Shown piece by piece: positions 26,434 to 37,700 of a DNA stretch of 64,000 nt. This DNA is from Ruminococcus sp. AF31-8BH (GTDB taxonomy: Bacteria; Bacillota; Clostridia; Lachnospirales; Lachnospiraceae), in NCBI RefSeq assembly GCF_003460605.1, contig NZ_QTVN01000003.1:62328-126327 (forward strand), in the 5' to 3' direction. A program made the translations under genes and the position numbers. Below the pieces are notes generated by a model. It searched no databases. It was given only the letters and a program-made list of their open reading frames with translations, and was not told the origin of the DNA. Every line of letters starts with the position of its first letter. The first letter of the stretch is position 1.

Positions 26434-27765
26434 TCATTCATAATAATGAAAATCGCCGTCCTCATCGTAATATCCGTCTTCTTCGCTGTAGTCGGAATTA
26501 TCGTAACCGCTGTCACCGGACTCATCATAACCTGATTCATCCGTCTGATAATCCGTTCCGTCACTGCTTCCATCGCCGGAATCTGAACTATCCGTACTTC
26601 CGTCAGAAGTGCCGTCACTCTTGATTCCGGACACTCCGGTCTCCGAACAGATAGTATTATAAATTCCCTTTACATCATCACCGATCTGATCCTCATAGAC
26701 CTTCTGGATCTCCAGCGCTGCTGCGTCATACTCATTCTGCTTGTAGGCCACATAGGCATTGAGAAGCGCCTGATAGCTGGTACTCTTCTTCTGCTCGCTG
26801 TCAAGCTGCAGGGTAACCTCCTCGGCTACATCCCCGGATTCCTTGGCCTGTCCCTGGACTCTGGTAAGCTCTGCTCCCTGGCTTGCCAGGGATTCGCTGT
26901 ACTGCACGATCTGCTGGTTAGCCTCCCGGTAAATCCCCTGCTTGATGGCAGGCACTGCCAGAAGCCAGAACGCCGCTGCTCCCGCCGCAACACCTACCAT
27001 CAGGGTCACAAACAGGGAAATCCTGGAATTCTCTTTATAGGCAGCAGACTGCACTGCCGCGTTTCTTGCCACCTCATCCCCATAGGATTCTTTGGCTTTC
27101 TTTCCAAACAAGCCCTTCTTCTGCTGATCCAGTCTGGTGGTTACCCCAGTGCGCTCATCCACTTCCCGCAAGAAGCGTAAGGTGGTGGTATTGGTCTTAT
27201 CAATGCGCGCCGCTTTTCTCAGGATCCTTCTTGCTTTGCCCCAGTCATGGTTCTTCATGTAAATAAGGGCCAGCAGATGATATCCCTTGATCAACTTGGA
27301 ATTCTGGGTAAGGATCTTCCGCAGCTGGATGGCTGCCATGTCCTCATGTCCGTCCCGGCAAAGAGCCAGGGCATTGTTGTATTTCCGAATGGTCTCGTTG
27401 ATGGCGTCCAGCTTGTTGGAGTTCGCCTGAAGACGATTGATATATTCGTTTGCAATATTTCGGGTAGGTTGCAGATTCTTGCTGATCACCCACTCGCTAA
27501 GTGCCGCAACCACCTCTCCGGTTTCAAAATAAACAAGTCCCAGCAGATTTCTCGCCTGTATGTTCCGTTTGTTAAAGGTAAGGCTCTGCTTCAGACAGTT
27601 AACGGCTCCTGAAAGGTCACGGATACTGGCCTTCTCCAAGCCCTGATTGTAGTAAAGTTTGGAGAGATACTCCACCTTTTTCTGGATCAGGACGTTGCAC
27701 CCGCAATGAGGACAGTAATCCAGGTCCTTATCTGCCAGGAACGCGCCGCAATTCATACAATTCAT
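26434..27765 (-). CDS. Zinc-ribbon/TPR membrane protein with acidic C-terminal tail
   Basis: 443 residues. N-terminal zinc ribbon with two CxxC knuckles (CMNCG and CPHCG, residues 3-22). TPR-like helical repeats from about 35 to 205. One membrane segment near 255-277 (ISLFVTLMVGVAAGAAAFWLL). A helical region 280-375, then a 65-residue tail made almost only of D, S, G, E and Y. No catalytic motif is seen; the design suggests a membrane-anchored scaffold with cytoplasmic TPRs and an external acidic tail. It follows folC and the 50-residue ORF with short gaps, so the three are one operon. Function unknown. Confidence 0.8.
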   Translation of the reverse strand: MNCMNCGAFLADKDLDYCPHCGCNVLIQKKVEYLSKLYYNQGLEKASIRDLSGAVNCLKQSLTFNKRNIQARNLLGLVYFETGEVVAALSEWVISKNLQPTRNIANEYINRLQANSNKLDAINETIRKYNNALALCRDGHEDMAAIQLRKILTQNSKLIKGYHLLALIYMKNHDWGKARRILRKAARIDKTNTTTLRFLREVDERTGVTTRLDQQKKGLFGKKAKESYGDEVARNAAVQSAAYKENSRISLFVTLMVGVAAGAAAFWLLAVPAIKQGIYREANQQIVQYSESLASQGAELTRVQGQAKESGDVAEEVTLQLDSEQKKSTSYQALLNAYVAYKQNEYDAAALEIQKVYEDQIGDDVKGIYNTICSETGVSGIKSDGTSDGSTDSSDSGDGSSDGTDYQTDESGYDESGDSGYDNSDYSEEDGYYDEDGDFHYYE

Positions 27766-27780
27766 TCAGTATCTCCTGTT

Positions 27781-27933
27781 CTATTTCATCCTGCGTCCGC
27801 TCTTGGACTCCCTCAGCATCTCCTGAAGGATATCCAGAATATCGGTCAGTTCTCTGTCGTAAATAGCCTCTTCCGCGTCTGTCACATCCAGACATGGCTC
27901 AAATTTCTTCAGTTCCTCTTCGTAATCGATCAT
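27781..27933 (-). CDS. Small hypothetical protein, 50 residues
   Basis: ATG 27933 has GGAGG six bases upstream; the frame ends at TAG, 15 bp before the next gene. The product is acidic at the start (MIDYEEELKKFEPCLDV), helical in the middle (DILDILQEMLRES) and basic at the end (KSGRRMK). Spacing on both sides and the good ribosome site support a real gene of the folC operon. I do not recognise the family. Confidence 0.7.
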   Translation of the reverse strand: MIDYEEELKKFEPCLDVTDAEEAIYDRELTDILDILQEMLRESKSGRRMK

Positions 27934-27959
27934 AAAATTCCTCCATAAACTCCCCGCAT

Positions 27960-29249
27960 TTATTTCTGCAAAAGAGCCTTAATTTCTCCCACCAGGTAAA
28001 GAGAGCCTACACAGAACAGCATTCCGTCCTCTCCCTTCGACTCACATGCCATATGAAAAGCCTCCGCAATATGATCAGAATTGCCCACTTCTTTACAGCC
28101 TTCCTTCCGGAAAATCTCTGCCAGATCAGCAGATGGCACCTCTCGGTATCCTCCTACCTCTGTGGTTACAACCTTCCGGAAACGGATTCTGCTGCAGATG
28201 GTATGGATCATGTCCTGATAATCCTTATCGCTTACCGCGGAAAACAGAAGGGTCAGCGGATACTCCTCCTGAAAACGCTCCGCAGTTTCCACAAACCTGC
28301 GGACACCATCCTCATTGTGTGCGCCATCCACGATCACACCTGGCAAAATGGTCTCCATTCTGCCCTGCCATCTGGTGTTCCTGATTCCTGCCTGCAGCTG
28401 CTCCATGGTCACCGGAATCTCATCTTTCAGCACTTCCATGGCAGTCAGTGCCAGAGAAGCATTCATCACCTGATACCATGCAATAAACGGAATGTGGAAG
28501 CTGGCATTCCCATAATAACTGTCCTTCAGGGAAAAATCAATGCCGTCTTTGTTATTTCCAAGCACTTTCGCCCCGTCCTGAACCACTTTATATGCCGGAC
28601 TTCCAAGTTCTTTCGCCTTGGCAGCGATCACCTCTGCGGCATCTGAATCATTTCCGTCATAAATTACAGGAACTCCCGGAACAATAATTCCAGCTTTCTC
28701 TCCAGCAATCTCTCTTACCGTATTTCCCAAAAACTGCATGTGATCCAGACTGATGGAAGTGATCACGCAGGCTACCGGATTCTCCACTGCCGTAGTTGCA
28801 TCCAGTCTTCCCCCAAGTCCTGTCTCCAAAGTCACATAATCCACACCAGCCTCAGCGAAGATCACCATTCCCATAAGGAACAGCATCTCAAAATAAGTAG
28901 GATGGTAGCTTCCCTCTGCCACCAGCTCATCTGCCAGCGCCTTCACTCTCTCAAAAGCCTTCAGAAATGTCTCATCCTCAATATTCACCTCATTGATCTG
29001 AAAACGTTCATTAATCTTCACCAGATGGGGAGAGGTAAACAATCCGCAGGAATACCCTGCCTCCCTGAGAATAGAAGTCAGGAACGCACAGGTGCTTCCC
29101 TTCCCATTGGTTCCCGCAACATGTATCACCTTAAATTTCTCCTGTGGATTCCCCAGTCTCCTCAGACATTCTCTGGTATGCTCCAGACTGTTCTTCGTCG
29201 TAAACTTCGGAGTCTCCTCAATATAAGCAACCGCTTCCTCGTAATTCAT
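27960..29249 (-). CDS. folC: Bifunctional folylpolyglutamate/dihydrofolate synthase
   Basis: 429 residues from ATG 29249, which has GGTGG nine bases upstream; a TTG three codons earlier has no spacing for a ribosome site. Mur-ligase fold: P-loop VAGTNGKGSTCAFL near residue 45, FTSPHLVKINERFQIN near 72, TGLGGRLDATTAV near 140, SISLDHMQFLGNT near 165, and C-terminal VDGAHNEDGV near 305. It adds glutamates to folates and may also make dihydrofolate. Head of a three-gene operon. Confidence 0.95.
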   Translation of the reverse strand: MNYEEAVAYIEETPKFTTKNSLEHTRECLRRLGNPQEKFKVIHVAGTNGKGSTCAFLTSILREAGYSCGLFTSPHLVKINERFQINEVNIEDETFLKAFERVKALADELVAEGSYHPTYFEMLFLMGMVIFAEAGVDYVTLETGLGGRLDATTAVENPVACVITSISLDHMQFLGNTVREIAGEKAGIIVPGVPVIYDGNDSDAAEVIAAKAKELGSPAYKVVQDGAKVLGNNKDGIDFSLKDSYYGNASFHIPFIAWYQVMNASLALTAMEVLKDEIPVTMEQLQAGIRNTRWQGRMETILPGVIVDGAHNEDGVRRFVETAERFQEEYPLTLLFSAVSDKDYQDMIHTICSRIRFRKVVTTEVGGYREVPSADLAEIFRKEGCKEVGNSDHIAEAFHMACESKGEDGMLFCVGSLYLVGEIKALLQK

Positions 29250-29304
29250 ACTCTTCAACCACCATTTTTATCTATTGTATTTCTTTATGTAAAATCACTT
29301 CATC

Positions 29305-29342
29305 TGTGCACAATGCACATCCGTAATTACTCTACCATTATA
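29305..29342 (-). promoter_or_regulatory. folC promoter -10 and adjacent inverted repeat
   Basis: TATAAT on the minus strand at 29342-29337 with a weak -35. Eighteen bases downstream is TGTGCA-CAA-TGCACA (29305-29319), a perfect inverted repeat placed near the start of the transcript; it could be an operator or a leader stem. Confidence 0.5.
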
Positions 29343-29424
29343 TAATAGTCACACCAGAAGTCCACCCCTAATCGTAACTTTTTATCCGACAAAACCCGCC
29401 GCACCAGATAGCGGATATTATACG

Positions 29425-29480
29425 TAAAAAAAGGAGAGGACACTGTCTGAGCTCCAACGGAGCAAGTTTGTCCTCTCCTT
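29425..29480 (-). terminator. Rho-independent terminator of the valS-ltaS-like operon
   Basis: AAGGAGAGGACA (29431-29442) pairs with TGTCCTCTCCTT (29469-29480), with an inner stem GCTCC/GGAGC. T-run on the minus strand. The 90 bases between it and the gene hold nothing recognised. Confidence 0.85.
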
Positions 29481-29569
29481 TCTTCGGTTTTAGCAAAATT
29501 CTGCCGTCTTAGATTTTTCGGGTTCTGCGCACCGCCCCCAAAGCAGGCACGATGGAACCGGGCACCCCC

Positions 29570-31582
29570 CTACCGGGAAGCCACCTTCCACTGACTGTCA
29601 TAAAGTGCATAAACCGCCCTGTCAAAGCTCTTGCTAAGAGCCTTCCTAGTCGAACTGTTGCTCCTCTGCACCACCGCCAGCCTGTCAAAATCCGACAGCT
29701 CTGTTCCCGAAATCACCAGCATCGTCGGACTCACATACGCCGTATCATACCACTCCCCATTCAGCTTCATCTGACTGGACGGCGTAAAATTCGTCCCCTG
29801 AATATAATAAGTCCAATCCGAATCCGACACAAGCCTGATCGAATCAAGGGTCACATCATAAAGCCCCATCTTCATCTTCGTCCGCGCAAACGGATTCTCT
29901 CCGCCATAAGCATATCTCTTGCCATAAAGCACATCATACTGCAACGTCTCCAGATCCACCTGATAATTCTTGGTATTCCTTCTCGCCTGATGATACTTCA
30001 TAATGGTACCCTCATGAATTCCAACCCGATCCAGCACCTCCGCCGCGATCTGGTAAGAAGCCAGATTCTCATCCTTCTTGGTCAGTCCCATATTATCCCA
30101 GATCACATACTCCGTCTGGAACAGATACTTATTCTCAAGATCCTCAACCGTAAGTCCCATGGTCGGCAAATGATCCCCATACATTACCAGAATCACATCC
30201 TCCGGATAATCTGCCAGAGCATCTGTCAGCTCCTTTACAAACTGATCCATCTCATGAATCTGATTTACATAATACTCCCACTTGCAGTCCAGCTCTTCCG
30301 TAGGAGACCCGGACACGGTAATGGCAGGATTATCCAGAATCGGCTCACTGGGGTAATCTCCATGTCCCTGCACGGAGATTGTATATACATAATCCGGTTC
30401 TTCTGTGGAATCCAGACATTTCAAGATTTCATCTGTCAAAATGCTATCCTTTACCCAGCCAAGTGGATTCTGCAGATTTTCATTTTCCATGTACTCCTCC
30501 GAGGTAAAGGTATCAAACCCCAGATTCGGAAAAACAGATCGTCTGCCATAGAAATTTGCTTCATTGTTATGTACCGCATGAGTAGAATATCCAAGATTCT
30601 TCAAAACATAAGGAACGCTCTCACAGGTAGTCTCTTTGAGTATACTCTTATAAGGATACTCACCAGGACCAAAATAATGAAGACTCATTCCCGTAATTGT
30701 TTCAAATTCCGTATTTGCAGTACCTGCTCCAACAGCCGGCACCTTATAATATCCGGAAGAATATTCCTTCATCAGCTTCCTGAAATTGGGAATCGGATCC
30801 TCAGAAATATTCAGATAATTTACCAATGTAGGATCAAAGAAGGATTCCAGCTGAAGAAACAGAATATTCGGTCTTTTTCCATCTTCCTTGGTTTCCGGAA
30901 GATTGGACTCTGTCTTCTCAATTCGCTTAATTTCTTCCTCTGAGTAATCTCTTGGCTGACTGATACCCGTATTAAAAATAGTAGTTGCCAGACAATAAGG
31001 ATATCCATAATCTTCATAAGCAAAGGCAATATTTCCAAAATAATTGGACAGTACTCTTTTTTCAAGAGCCAGCTGGGTTATGCCTCCAAAAGCCACCGCA
31101 CCGACAACAATCATAGGAATCACATACCGATACTTAATCTTCTGCTGATACTTCGGTCCCTTTATAAAAAGAATCAGAAGCGCAAAAAGCACAAGCCCGA
31201 TAATAATACATCCGATTACCACTCCGTAAAACGGAAGATACTTCTGCATGATCGCAATTCCATCTGTAAGCATATGCAGATCCGGACCCGTAAACGGAGT
31301 TACACGGTTTAACAGCAAAATACAGTTTACAATACCGAGAAACAACCAGAAAACAGAAACCACCACCCGCCAGAAAACACGCCTGTGAAACAGGTACACG
31401 ATCAGCATGGTAGTAAAAATAAATGCCGTATTATAAGCAAACACCAACGGTTTTCCCGTCATATAATTCCAGGCATCTGCTATAGAATGGCGGCACAGTG
31501 CTTCTATGATAAAATAGAGCACTGCGCACCAGAGAGCCTGGAGAATCAGGGAAATCTTATTGCAAAATTTGCTCAGCTTCAT
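29570..31582 (-). CDS. LTA synthase family sulfatase-fold membrane protein
   Basis: 670 residues from ATG 31582, with AAGGAG seven bases upstream; a GTG 21 bases earlier overlaps the valS stop. Five membrane segments in the first about 190 residues, then an extracellular sulfatase/LtaS domain: PNILFLQLESFFD near 240 (metal-binding Glu), AVGAGTANTEFETITG near 287 (nucleophile Thr), and VMYGDHLPTMG near 445. A C-terminal about 85-residue region (SDWTYYIQGTNFTPSSQMKL) resembles an IPT/TIG-like beta domain, not part of classical LtaS. Probable glycerol-phosphate or related phospho-transferase acting on envelope polymers. Co-transcribed with valS by proximity. Confidence 0.85.
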   Translation of the reverse strand: MKLSKFCNKISLILQALWCAVLYFIIEALCRHSIADAWNYMTGKPLVFAYNTAFIFTTMLIVYLFHRRVFWRVVVSVFWLFLGIVNCILLLNRVTPFTGPDLHMLTDGIAIMQKYLPFYGVVIGCIIIGLVLFALLILFIKGPKYQQKIKYRYVIPMIVVGAVAFGGITQLALEKRVLSNYFGNIAFAYEDYGYPYCLATTIFNTGISQPRDYSEEEIKRIEKTESNLPETKEDGKRPNILFLQLESFFDPTLVNYLNISEDPIPNFRKLMKEYSSGYYKVPAVGAGTANTEFETITGMSLHYFGPGEYPYKSILKETTCESVPYVLKNLGYSTHAVHNNEANFYGRRSVFPNLGFDTFTSEEYMENENLQNPLGWVKDSILTDEILKCLDSTEEPDYVYTISVQGHGDYPSEPILDNPAITVSGSPTEELDCKWEYYVNQIHEMDQFVKELTDALADYPEDVILVMYGDHLPTMGLTVEDLENKYLFQTEYVIWDNMGLTKKDENLASYQIAAEVLDRVGIHEGTIMKYHQARRNTKNYQVDLETLQYDVLYGKRYAYGGENPFARTKMKMGLYDVTLDSIRLVSDSDWTYYIQGTNFTPSSQMKLNGEWYDTAYVSPTMLVISGTELSDFDRLAVVQRSNSSTRKALSKSFDRAVYALYDSQWKVASR

Positions 31583-31599
31583 CCAAATTCTCCTTTTTA

Positions 31600-34248
31600 T
31601 CACTTCAGCTGCTCAAGCTGTGTGTTAACCTTATCCTTCATCTCTTTATACTTCGCAAGCTTCTCCTTCTCTGCATCAACCTTTGCAGCCGGAGCCTTAT
31701 TTACAAAGTTCGGGTTATTCAGCATACCCTCGCAGCGGGCAATTTCCTTGGCCAGTCTCTCCTGCTCCTTTGTCAGTCTCTCAAGCTCTTTTTCCTTGTC
31801 AACAAGGTCCTCAAGAGGCATGTAAACAACGGCATTGGAAACAACAACGGAAACTGCATCCTCGCCAATTCCTGCCTTATCCTGCTGAACATGGATTTCT
31901 TTTGCAAAAGCAAGATTTACGAAAGACTTCTTGCTGTTCTCATACATCTGGCAGATTGCGTCATCTTTTCCAACAATGATCAGATGAGTCTTTCTGTTCT
32001 GCGGAACATTCATGCTGGTTCTTGTATTACGGATGCCTCTTACAACCTCCTGGAAGCTTCCGATTGCAAGCTCAGCCTCCGGAGAATTCCACTCGTCCTT
32101 GTAAACCGGCCAGTCAGAGATCATAATGGACTCTTCCTCCGGAAGCAGGGTGCAGTAGATTTCCTCAGTGATGAACGGCATAAACGGATGAAGAAGCTTC
32201 AGTCCCTGAGTCAGTGCAGTGCGAAGTGTCCACAGAGCCTCGTTTGCTGCCTTCGGATCTTCTTCAGCTTTCCACAGACGAACCTTGGCGATCTCGATGT
32301 ACCAGTCACAAAGCTCATCCCACAGGAAGTCATAGATCTTCTGAACTGCAATACCCAGCTCATATTTCTCCATGTTGTCGGTTACTTCTTTGATTACATT
32401 GTTCAATCTGGAAAGGATCCACTTGTCCTCATAGCAAAGAGAAGCGCTCTCGGGCTCTGTTACGGTCTTTCCTTCCAGGTTCATCAGAACGAAACGGGAA
32501 GCATTCCAGATCTTATTTGCAAAGTTACGGCTGGACTCTACACGCTCCCAGTAGAAACGCATGTCATTTCCAGGTGCATTTCCGGTCATCAGGGTAAGAC
32601 GAAGGGCATCTGCGCCGTACTTGTCGATTACTTCAAGAGGATCAATACCGTTTCCAAGAGATTTACTCATCTTGCGGCCCTGAGAATCTCTTACAAGACC
32701 GTGGATCAGTACATGATGGAACGGTGTCTTGCCTGTCTGCTCAAGCGCAGAGAATACCATACGGATAACCCAGAAGAAAATAATATCATATCCGGTTACC
32801 AGCACATCTGTCGGGTAGAAATACTCCAGCTCCGGTGTCTTGTCTGGCCAGCCAAGTGTGGAAAATGGCCACAGTGCAGAGCTGAACCAGGTGTCCAGAG
32901 TGTCCTCATCCTGATGAAGATGTGTGCATCCGCATTTCGGGCATTTCTTTGGCATTTCTCTTGCAACAACCGTCTCACCGCACTCATCGCAGTAGTAAGC
33001 CGGGATTCTGTGTCCCCACCACAGCTGACGGGAAATACACCAGTCACGGATATTCTCCAGCCAGTGAAGATAAGTCTTGTCAAAACGCTCCGGAACGAAT
33101 TTCAGGTCGCCGTCCTCAAGAGTCTTGATCGCAGCCTTTGCCATCTCGTCCATCTTTACAAACCACTGAGGTTTGATCATCGGCTCTACAGTTGCATGGC
33201 AGCGGTCATGTGTTCCAACGCTGTGATTGTGAGGAACCACCTTAACCAGAAGGCCAAGCTTGTCCAGATCCTCTACCATGGCTTTTCTTGCCTCGTAGCG
33301 GTCCATGCCTGCGTATTTTCCGCCAAGTTCATTGATGGTAGCATCATCGTTCATGATGTTGATTTCCGGAAGGTTGTGTCTCTTTCCAACCTCAAAGTCG
33401 TTAGGGTCGTGTGCCGGAGTGATCTTTACGCATCCGGTTCCGAATTCCTTGTCAACATACTCGTCTGCAATTACCGGGATCTCTCTGTCTGTGAGAGGAA
33501 GCTTCAGCATTTTGCCTACGATGTCTTTGTAGCGCTCATCATCCGGGTTTACTGCAACTGCAGTATCTCCAAGAAGTGTCTCTGGACGGGTAGTTGCGAT
33601 CTCTACGAATTTGCCCTCTTCTCCAACAACCGGGTAGTTGATGTGCCAGAAGAATCCGTCCTGATCCTCATGCTCAACCTCTGCATCGGAAATGGAGGTC
33701 TGGCATACCGGACACCAGTTGATGATACGGGATCCCTTGTAGATGTATCCTTTTTCATATAATTTGATGAAAACTTCCTGAACAGCCTTGGAGCAGCCCT
33801 CGTCCATAGTGAAACGTTCTCTCTCCCAGTCTGCGGAAGCACCAAGCTTCTTCAGCTGGTTGATGATCTTTCCGCCGTACTCTTCTTTCCACTCCCATGC
33901 ATATTCCAGGAATTTCTCACGGCCGATCTCAGCCTTGTCGATGCCTTCTTTTTTCAGCTTCTCGGTAACCTTAACCTCTGTAGCGATGGCTGCATGGTCG
34001 GTTCCCGGCTGCCACAGTGCTTCATAGCCCTGCATTCTCTTGAAACGGATGAGAATGTCCTGCATGGTCTCATCTAAGGCATGTCCCATATGCAGCTGGC
34101 CGGTTACGTTTGGCGGCGGCATAACAATGGTAAATGGTTTCTTGTCAGGGTTTACTTTTGCATGAAAATATCCGTTGTCCATCCATTTCTGGTAAAGACG
34201 TTCCTCAATTCCTTTTGGATCATAGGTCTTTGCAAGTTCTTTGCTCAT
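31600..34248 (-). CDS. valS: Valyl-tRNA synthetase
   Basis: 882 residues from ATG 34248 (AGGAGG just upstream). The open frame extends 98 codons further, but that part is the T-box leader. Class I signatures: [14 protein letters not shown] near 44 (HIGH equivalent), [14 protein letters not shown] near 525 (KMSKS). The editing domain lies between, zinc-type cysteines CDECG/CPKCGC near 415-440, and the C-terminal coiled coil ([20 protein letters not shown]) is typical of ValRS. It attaches valine to tRNA-Val and is controlled by the T-box upstream. Confidence 0.98.
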   Translation of the reverse strand: MSKELAKTYDPKGIEERLYQKWMDNGYFHAKVNPDKKPFTIVMPPPNVTGQLHMGHALDETMQDILIRFKRMQGYEALWQPGTDHAAIATEVKVTEKLKKEGIDKAEIGREKFLEYAWEWKEEYGGKIINQLKKLGASADWERERFTMDEGCSKAVQEVFIKLYEKGYIYKGSRIINWCPVCQTSISDAEVEHEDQDGFFWHINYPVVGEEGKFVEIATTRPETLLGDTAVAVNPDDERYKDIVGKMLKLPLTDREIPVIADEYVDKEFGTGCVKITPAHDPNDFEVGKRHNLPEINIMNDDATINELGGKYAGMDRYEARKAMVEDLDKLGLLVKVVPHNHSVGTHDRCHATVEPMIKPQWFVKMDEMAKAAIKTLEDGDLKFVPERFDKTYLHWLENIRDWCISRQLWWGHRIPAYYCDECGETVVAREMPKKCPKCGCTHLHQDEDTLDTWFSSALWPFSTLGWPDKTPELEYFYPTDVLVTGYDIIFFWVIRMVFSALEQTGKTPFHHVLIHGLVRDSQGRKMSKSLGNGIDPLEVIDKYGADALRLTLMTGNAPGNDMRFYWERVESSRNFANKIWNASRFVLMNLEGKTVTEPESASLCYEDKWILSRLNNVIKEVTDNMEKYELGIAVQKIYDFLWDELCDWYIEIAKVRLWKAEEDPKAANEALWTLRTALTQGLKLLHPFMPFITEEIYCTLLPEEESIMISDWPVYKDEWNSPEAELAIGSFQEVVRGIRNTRTSMNVPQNRKTHLIIVGKDDAICQMYENSKKSFVNLAFAKEIHVQQDKAGIGEDAVSVVVSNAVVYMPLEDLVDKEKELERLTKEQERLAKEIARCEGMLNNPNFVNKAPAAKVDAEKEKLAKYKEMKDKVNTQLEQLK

Positions 34249-34257
34249 GATTTTCCT

Positions 34258-34660
34258 CCTAAAAAATAACGCCCTCCACACAAACTGTGTGAAGGGCGAA
34301 GTTAACGCGGTACCACCTTCATTATGTGCATCTGCCCGGCATGGCTCTTCTGAAAAATATCCATACCCGGTCTCTTTCACATATCTCTTTCCCATAACGC
34401 TGGAATTGCGTGAAAACCTACTGCAGTAAACCTCCGGTTCTATATCTGCACATGCTGTCCGGTCAATGCTTAGCTGCTCATTCAGTTCCCCGGCTCCAAA
34501 GCTACCTTCAGCGAATGCGAATCTCGAAATGTCTTCCACCACAGGCTTCCCCGGACATTTCTCTCTGGGAGGACATACGCTTACTCCTCTTCTTCAATGC
34601 CTTTAGCTGCGGCTGTCATACTTTCCAATGTATCATCTGAAAAAAGCCGCTTCTTTTATG
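34258..34660 (-). ncRNA. T-box leader of valS
   Basis: The conserved T-box AAGGTGGTACCGCG lies at 34319-34306 on the minus strand, followed by a terminator (GCCCTCCACACA 34271-34282 with its complement, T-run at 34266-34261) just before the ribosome site. The AGTA-type motif of stem I is seen in GAGGAGTAAGCG. GTA in GAAGGTAGC (34505-34503), a valine codon, is a candidate specifier. Uncharged tRNA-Val would favour antitermination. Confidence 0.93.
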
Positions 34661-34666
34661 GCTATA

Positions 34667-34695
34667 ACTATAATTGTAATTTTTCCACTTGTCAA
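34667..34695 (-). promoter_or_regulatory. Promoter of the valS T-box transcript
   Basis: TTGACA, 17-bp spacer, TATAGT on the minus strand. The transcript would begin near 34660. Confidence 0.8.
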
Positions 34696-34762
34696 GCATA
34701 TTTCCGAAACTTTACAATTACAAAATTTATACCAAAGCCTCATGGAAATATCAAAGAATGCC

Positions 34763-34784
34763 TTAGAGCATGTTTGAAAAAGGC
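34763..34784 (+). repeat. Solo MITE terminal repeat
   Basis: TTAGAGCATGTTTGAAAAA is identical to the left 19-bp end of the complete element at 56614. It lies 12 bp beyond the stop codon of the ABC permease gene; no matching right end is seen nearby. Confidence 0.65.
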
Positions 34785-34796
34785 TCAGGCTGCACT

Positions 34797-37700
34797 TTAT
34801 TCCACACTCTTCAACGATTCTACCATATTAATGGTTTTCAGCTTAAAGTGCATAACTGCATTTACCACAGCTGAAAATACACTGGTCAGAATTCCTCCAT
34901 ATACAAAACTCATTGGCTTTATATTTCTTCCGAACATGACAGCATCCACCTCCACGGTAGTGATCACATATCTGTGAAGCAGGATTCCAAACACAGCTCC
35001 AAATACAATTCCAAGAGCTGTAAGGATCACATTTTCCCGTAACACATACTGCGAAACCTCTCCATCATAGAAGCCAAGGACCTTCAAGGTTGCAAGCTCT
35101 CTTTGCCGTTCTGTAATATTAATATTATTCAGATTGTACAACACTACAAAAGCAAGCATTCCGGCTGAAACGATCAATACCAGTATTACCACATCCAAAG
35201 TACTCAGCATACGGTCAACCTGCGCGGAAAGACTGCTTGTATAGCTGATGCTAAGAGCAGCCGGACAGGTAAGAAGCTCTGTTCCCACTTTTTCCAGCGA
35301 ATCCTTATCCTCTGCCTTCACAGTGAATACAATATTCTCATAATCCGGTTTTTCCTTAAAGGTCTGTTCATAAACAAGAGGTGTCATATAAAGATAATGG
35401 CTCATATAGTTTTCGGTAACTACTGCCACCTTTACTGTATATTTTTTTCCTGCCTTTTCCAATGTGATCGTATCTCCCACCTTCAGATTCAACAGGTTCG
35501 CTGTTTTCTCTGAAATGGCAGCCCCCTCATCTGTAAGCTCATACTTTTCTCCGGTAATACGATTCTGCAGGGTTACATCCTTTGCAAACTCGTCCAGACT
35601 TTCTGGCACAAACAGATAAATGCTGATATTGGAATTTCCCTTAGGCGCACTGATTTTTGTCATCTGTACCCGGTTGCAATGTGCAATCTCATTATTATTT
35701 TTTACAAAATCCAGAAGCTCCTCTTTTTCCTTTTCTGTGGAATCCTCATCCTCTATAATCATTCCTGTGTAGTGCTGGAGATCCCTGTACTGGATCGCAG
35801 CAATGTCACTGATAGAATCCTGAATTCCAAATCCCACCAGCATCAGCCCCATGCTTCCGGCAATTCCAAATACCGTCATAATCAGACGTTTCTTATAACG
35901 GAAAAGATTTCGAATAGTAGATTTCCAGGAAAAGCTTAGATGCTTCCATATAAATGTAATTCGCTCCAGAAGCACCCTTTTTCCTTCCTTTGGTGCAGGA
36001 GGACGCATTAGGGATGCGGGAGTTTCCTGAAGCTCCTTTGTGCATGCAAAAAGGGTAGCCCCAACAGTACATACAATAGAAGCCCCAGAAGCAATCAGCG
36101 CAAAGCCCAGCTGATAATCAATGGAAATCGTATTTGAAACATTGTGATACATGATTCCATATGCAGTTATGATGACATATGGAATAATCTTCTCTCCAAG
36201 CAGCATTCCCATAATACTTCCGCCCACTGTTGCCAGCAGTGCATAACAAATGTATTTGGCTGCAATAGCCAGCTTCCCGTAGCCAAGAGCTTTTAAAGTA
36301 CCAATTTGAGTTCGCTGTTCCTCTACCATTCGGGTCATAGTGGTAAGACTGATCAGAGCTGCTACCAGAAAGAAGATCACCGGGAAAACCTGACCAATAC
36401 TTTTCAGACGATCTGCATTATCTCCGTAATCTGAATATTCCGGAAGATCCTCACGGTCTGTAACCATCCATTCCGGCTCTTTAAGCTCATCCAGCTCTTT
36501 CCTTGCATCCGCCAGCTTCTGTTCGTTTTCTGCAATCTCATCTTCCGCACCTTTTTTGGAGGTTTCGTACTCTTTCCTGCCGTCTTTAAGCTCCTTCTCT
36601 CCTTTTTTCAGATCCTCTGCCGCATTCTGAAGCTTCTTTTCATTCTCAGCAATTTCATTTTCACCATCTGTCAGCTTTTTTTCATTCTCAGTGATTTCTT
36701 TCTCTCCGGACACCAGCTTTGCTTCATTTTCTGCAATTTGCTGCTGACCGGATTTATACTGTGCAAGGCCGGAAGCATATTGCTGCTCATTTGCACTTAG
36801 TTCTGACACACTGGCATCCAGCTTCGCCTGACCTTCTGCAATGGTCTTTGTATTTTCATCAATTTCCTGCTGGGCACTGTTTAACTGAGCCTTTGCAGCT
36901 TCCAGCTGCGCCTGACCATCCAAAAGCTCTTTCTCTCCGGCTTCTGTCTCTGCCTTTGATGCTGCCAAAGTGCTTTCCTGCTGCTTCAGCTCCTCCCAGC
37001 CTGCAGCCAGCTGTGCCTGGCCTTCTGCAAGCTGACTTAATCCTTCATTTAGCTCAGTTTCCTTCTGCGAAATCTGAGAAAATCCTTCTTCTACAGCTGC
37101 AAGACCACTTTCCAGCTCACTTCTTGATGCTATAAGCTGCTGCCTGTTCGCCTCCAGGGACGCTGTGTTTTCATCGATCTGACTTTGTGCAGCAGCTGCC
37201 TGACTCTCCAGTTCAGACACCTGTGCTGCCAGGCTGTCCCTTTCTTCCTGCGAAATCGCCTCGTTTTCAAGAGCAGCATTATACTGTTCCTGTGCTGCTG
37301 ACAGCTGACTTTGCAGCTGAGCCAGCTGGCCTTTTGCTCCTTCAAGAGCAGTTAATCCCTCCTGAAGCTTAGTCTCCCCTTCGGATACCTGTAAAAGCCC
37401 GGCCTCAAGCTGCTGCTTCTGCTCATTTAGCTGAGCCTTGGTGCCATCAAGCTGCTCCTGCCCGGCTGTAAGCTCCGCTTTTGACTGATCAAGCTGAGTT
37501 TGTTTCTCATTTAGAGTCTGCTTTGCTTGTGCCAGCTGAGCTTCGCCATCTGCAATCTGCTTCTTCGCTTCTTCTAATTTGGCCGCATTTTCCTCCAGCG
37601 TCTTCTGATTTGCCTCTGCTTCAGCAAAACCGCTCTCTACCTCAGCCTTTGCCTTAGTAAGCTTATCTTGTCCCTCCAGAAGTTCTGCCTTTGCTGCATT

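Noticed and set aside
29552..30943. 463-codon frame antisense to the LtaS-like gene
   Set aside because: Ile/His/Arg-rich translation without domains; shadow of the sulfatase-fold gene.
31891..33762. 623-codon open frame antisense to valS
   Set aside because: It mirrors a highly conserved synthetase gene and shows no recognisable domain; typical codon-bias shadow.
34249..34542. 98-codon N-terminal extension of valS
   Set aside because: The region contains the T-box, terminator and ribosome site; the extended protein part has no ValRS similarity.
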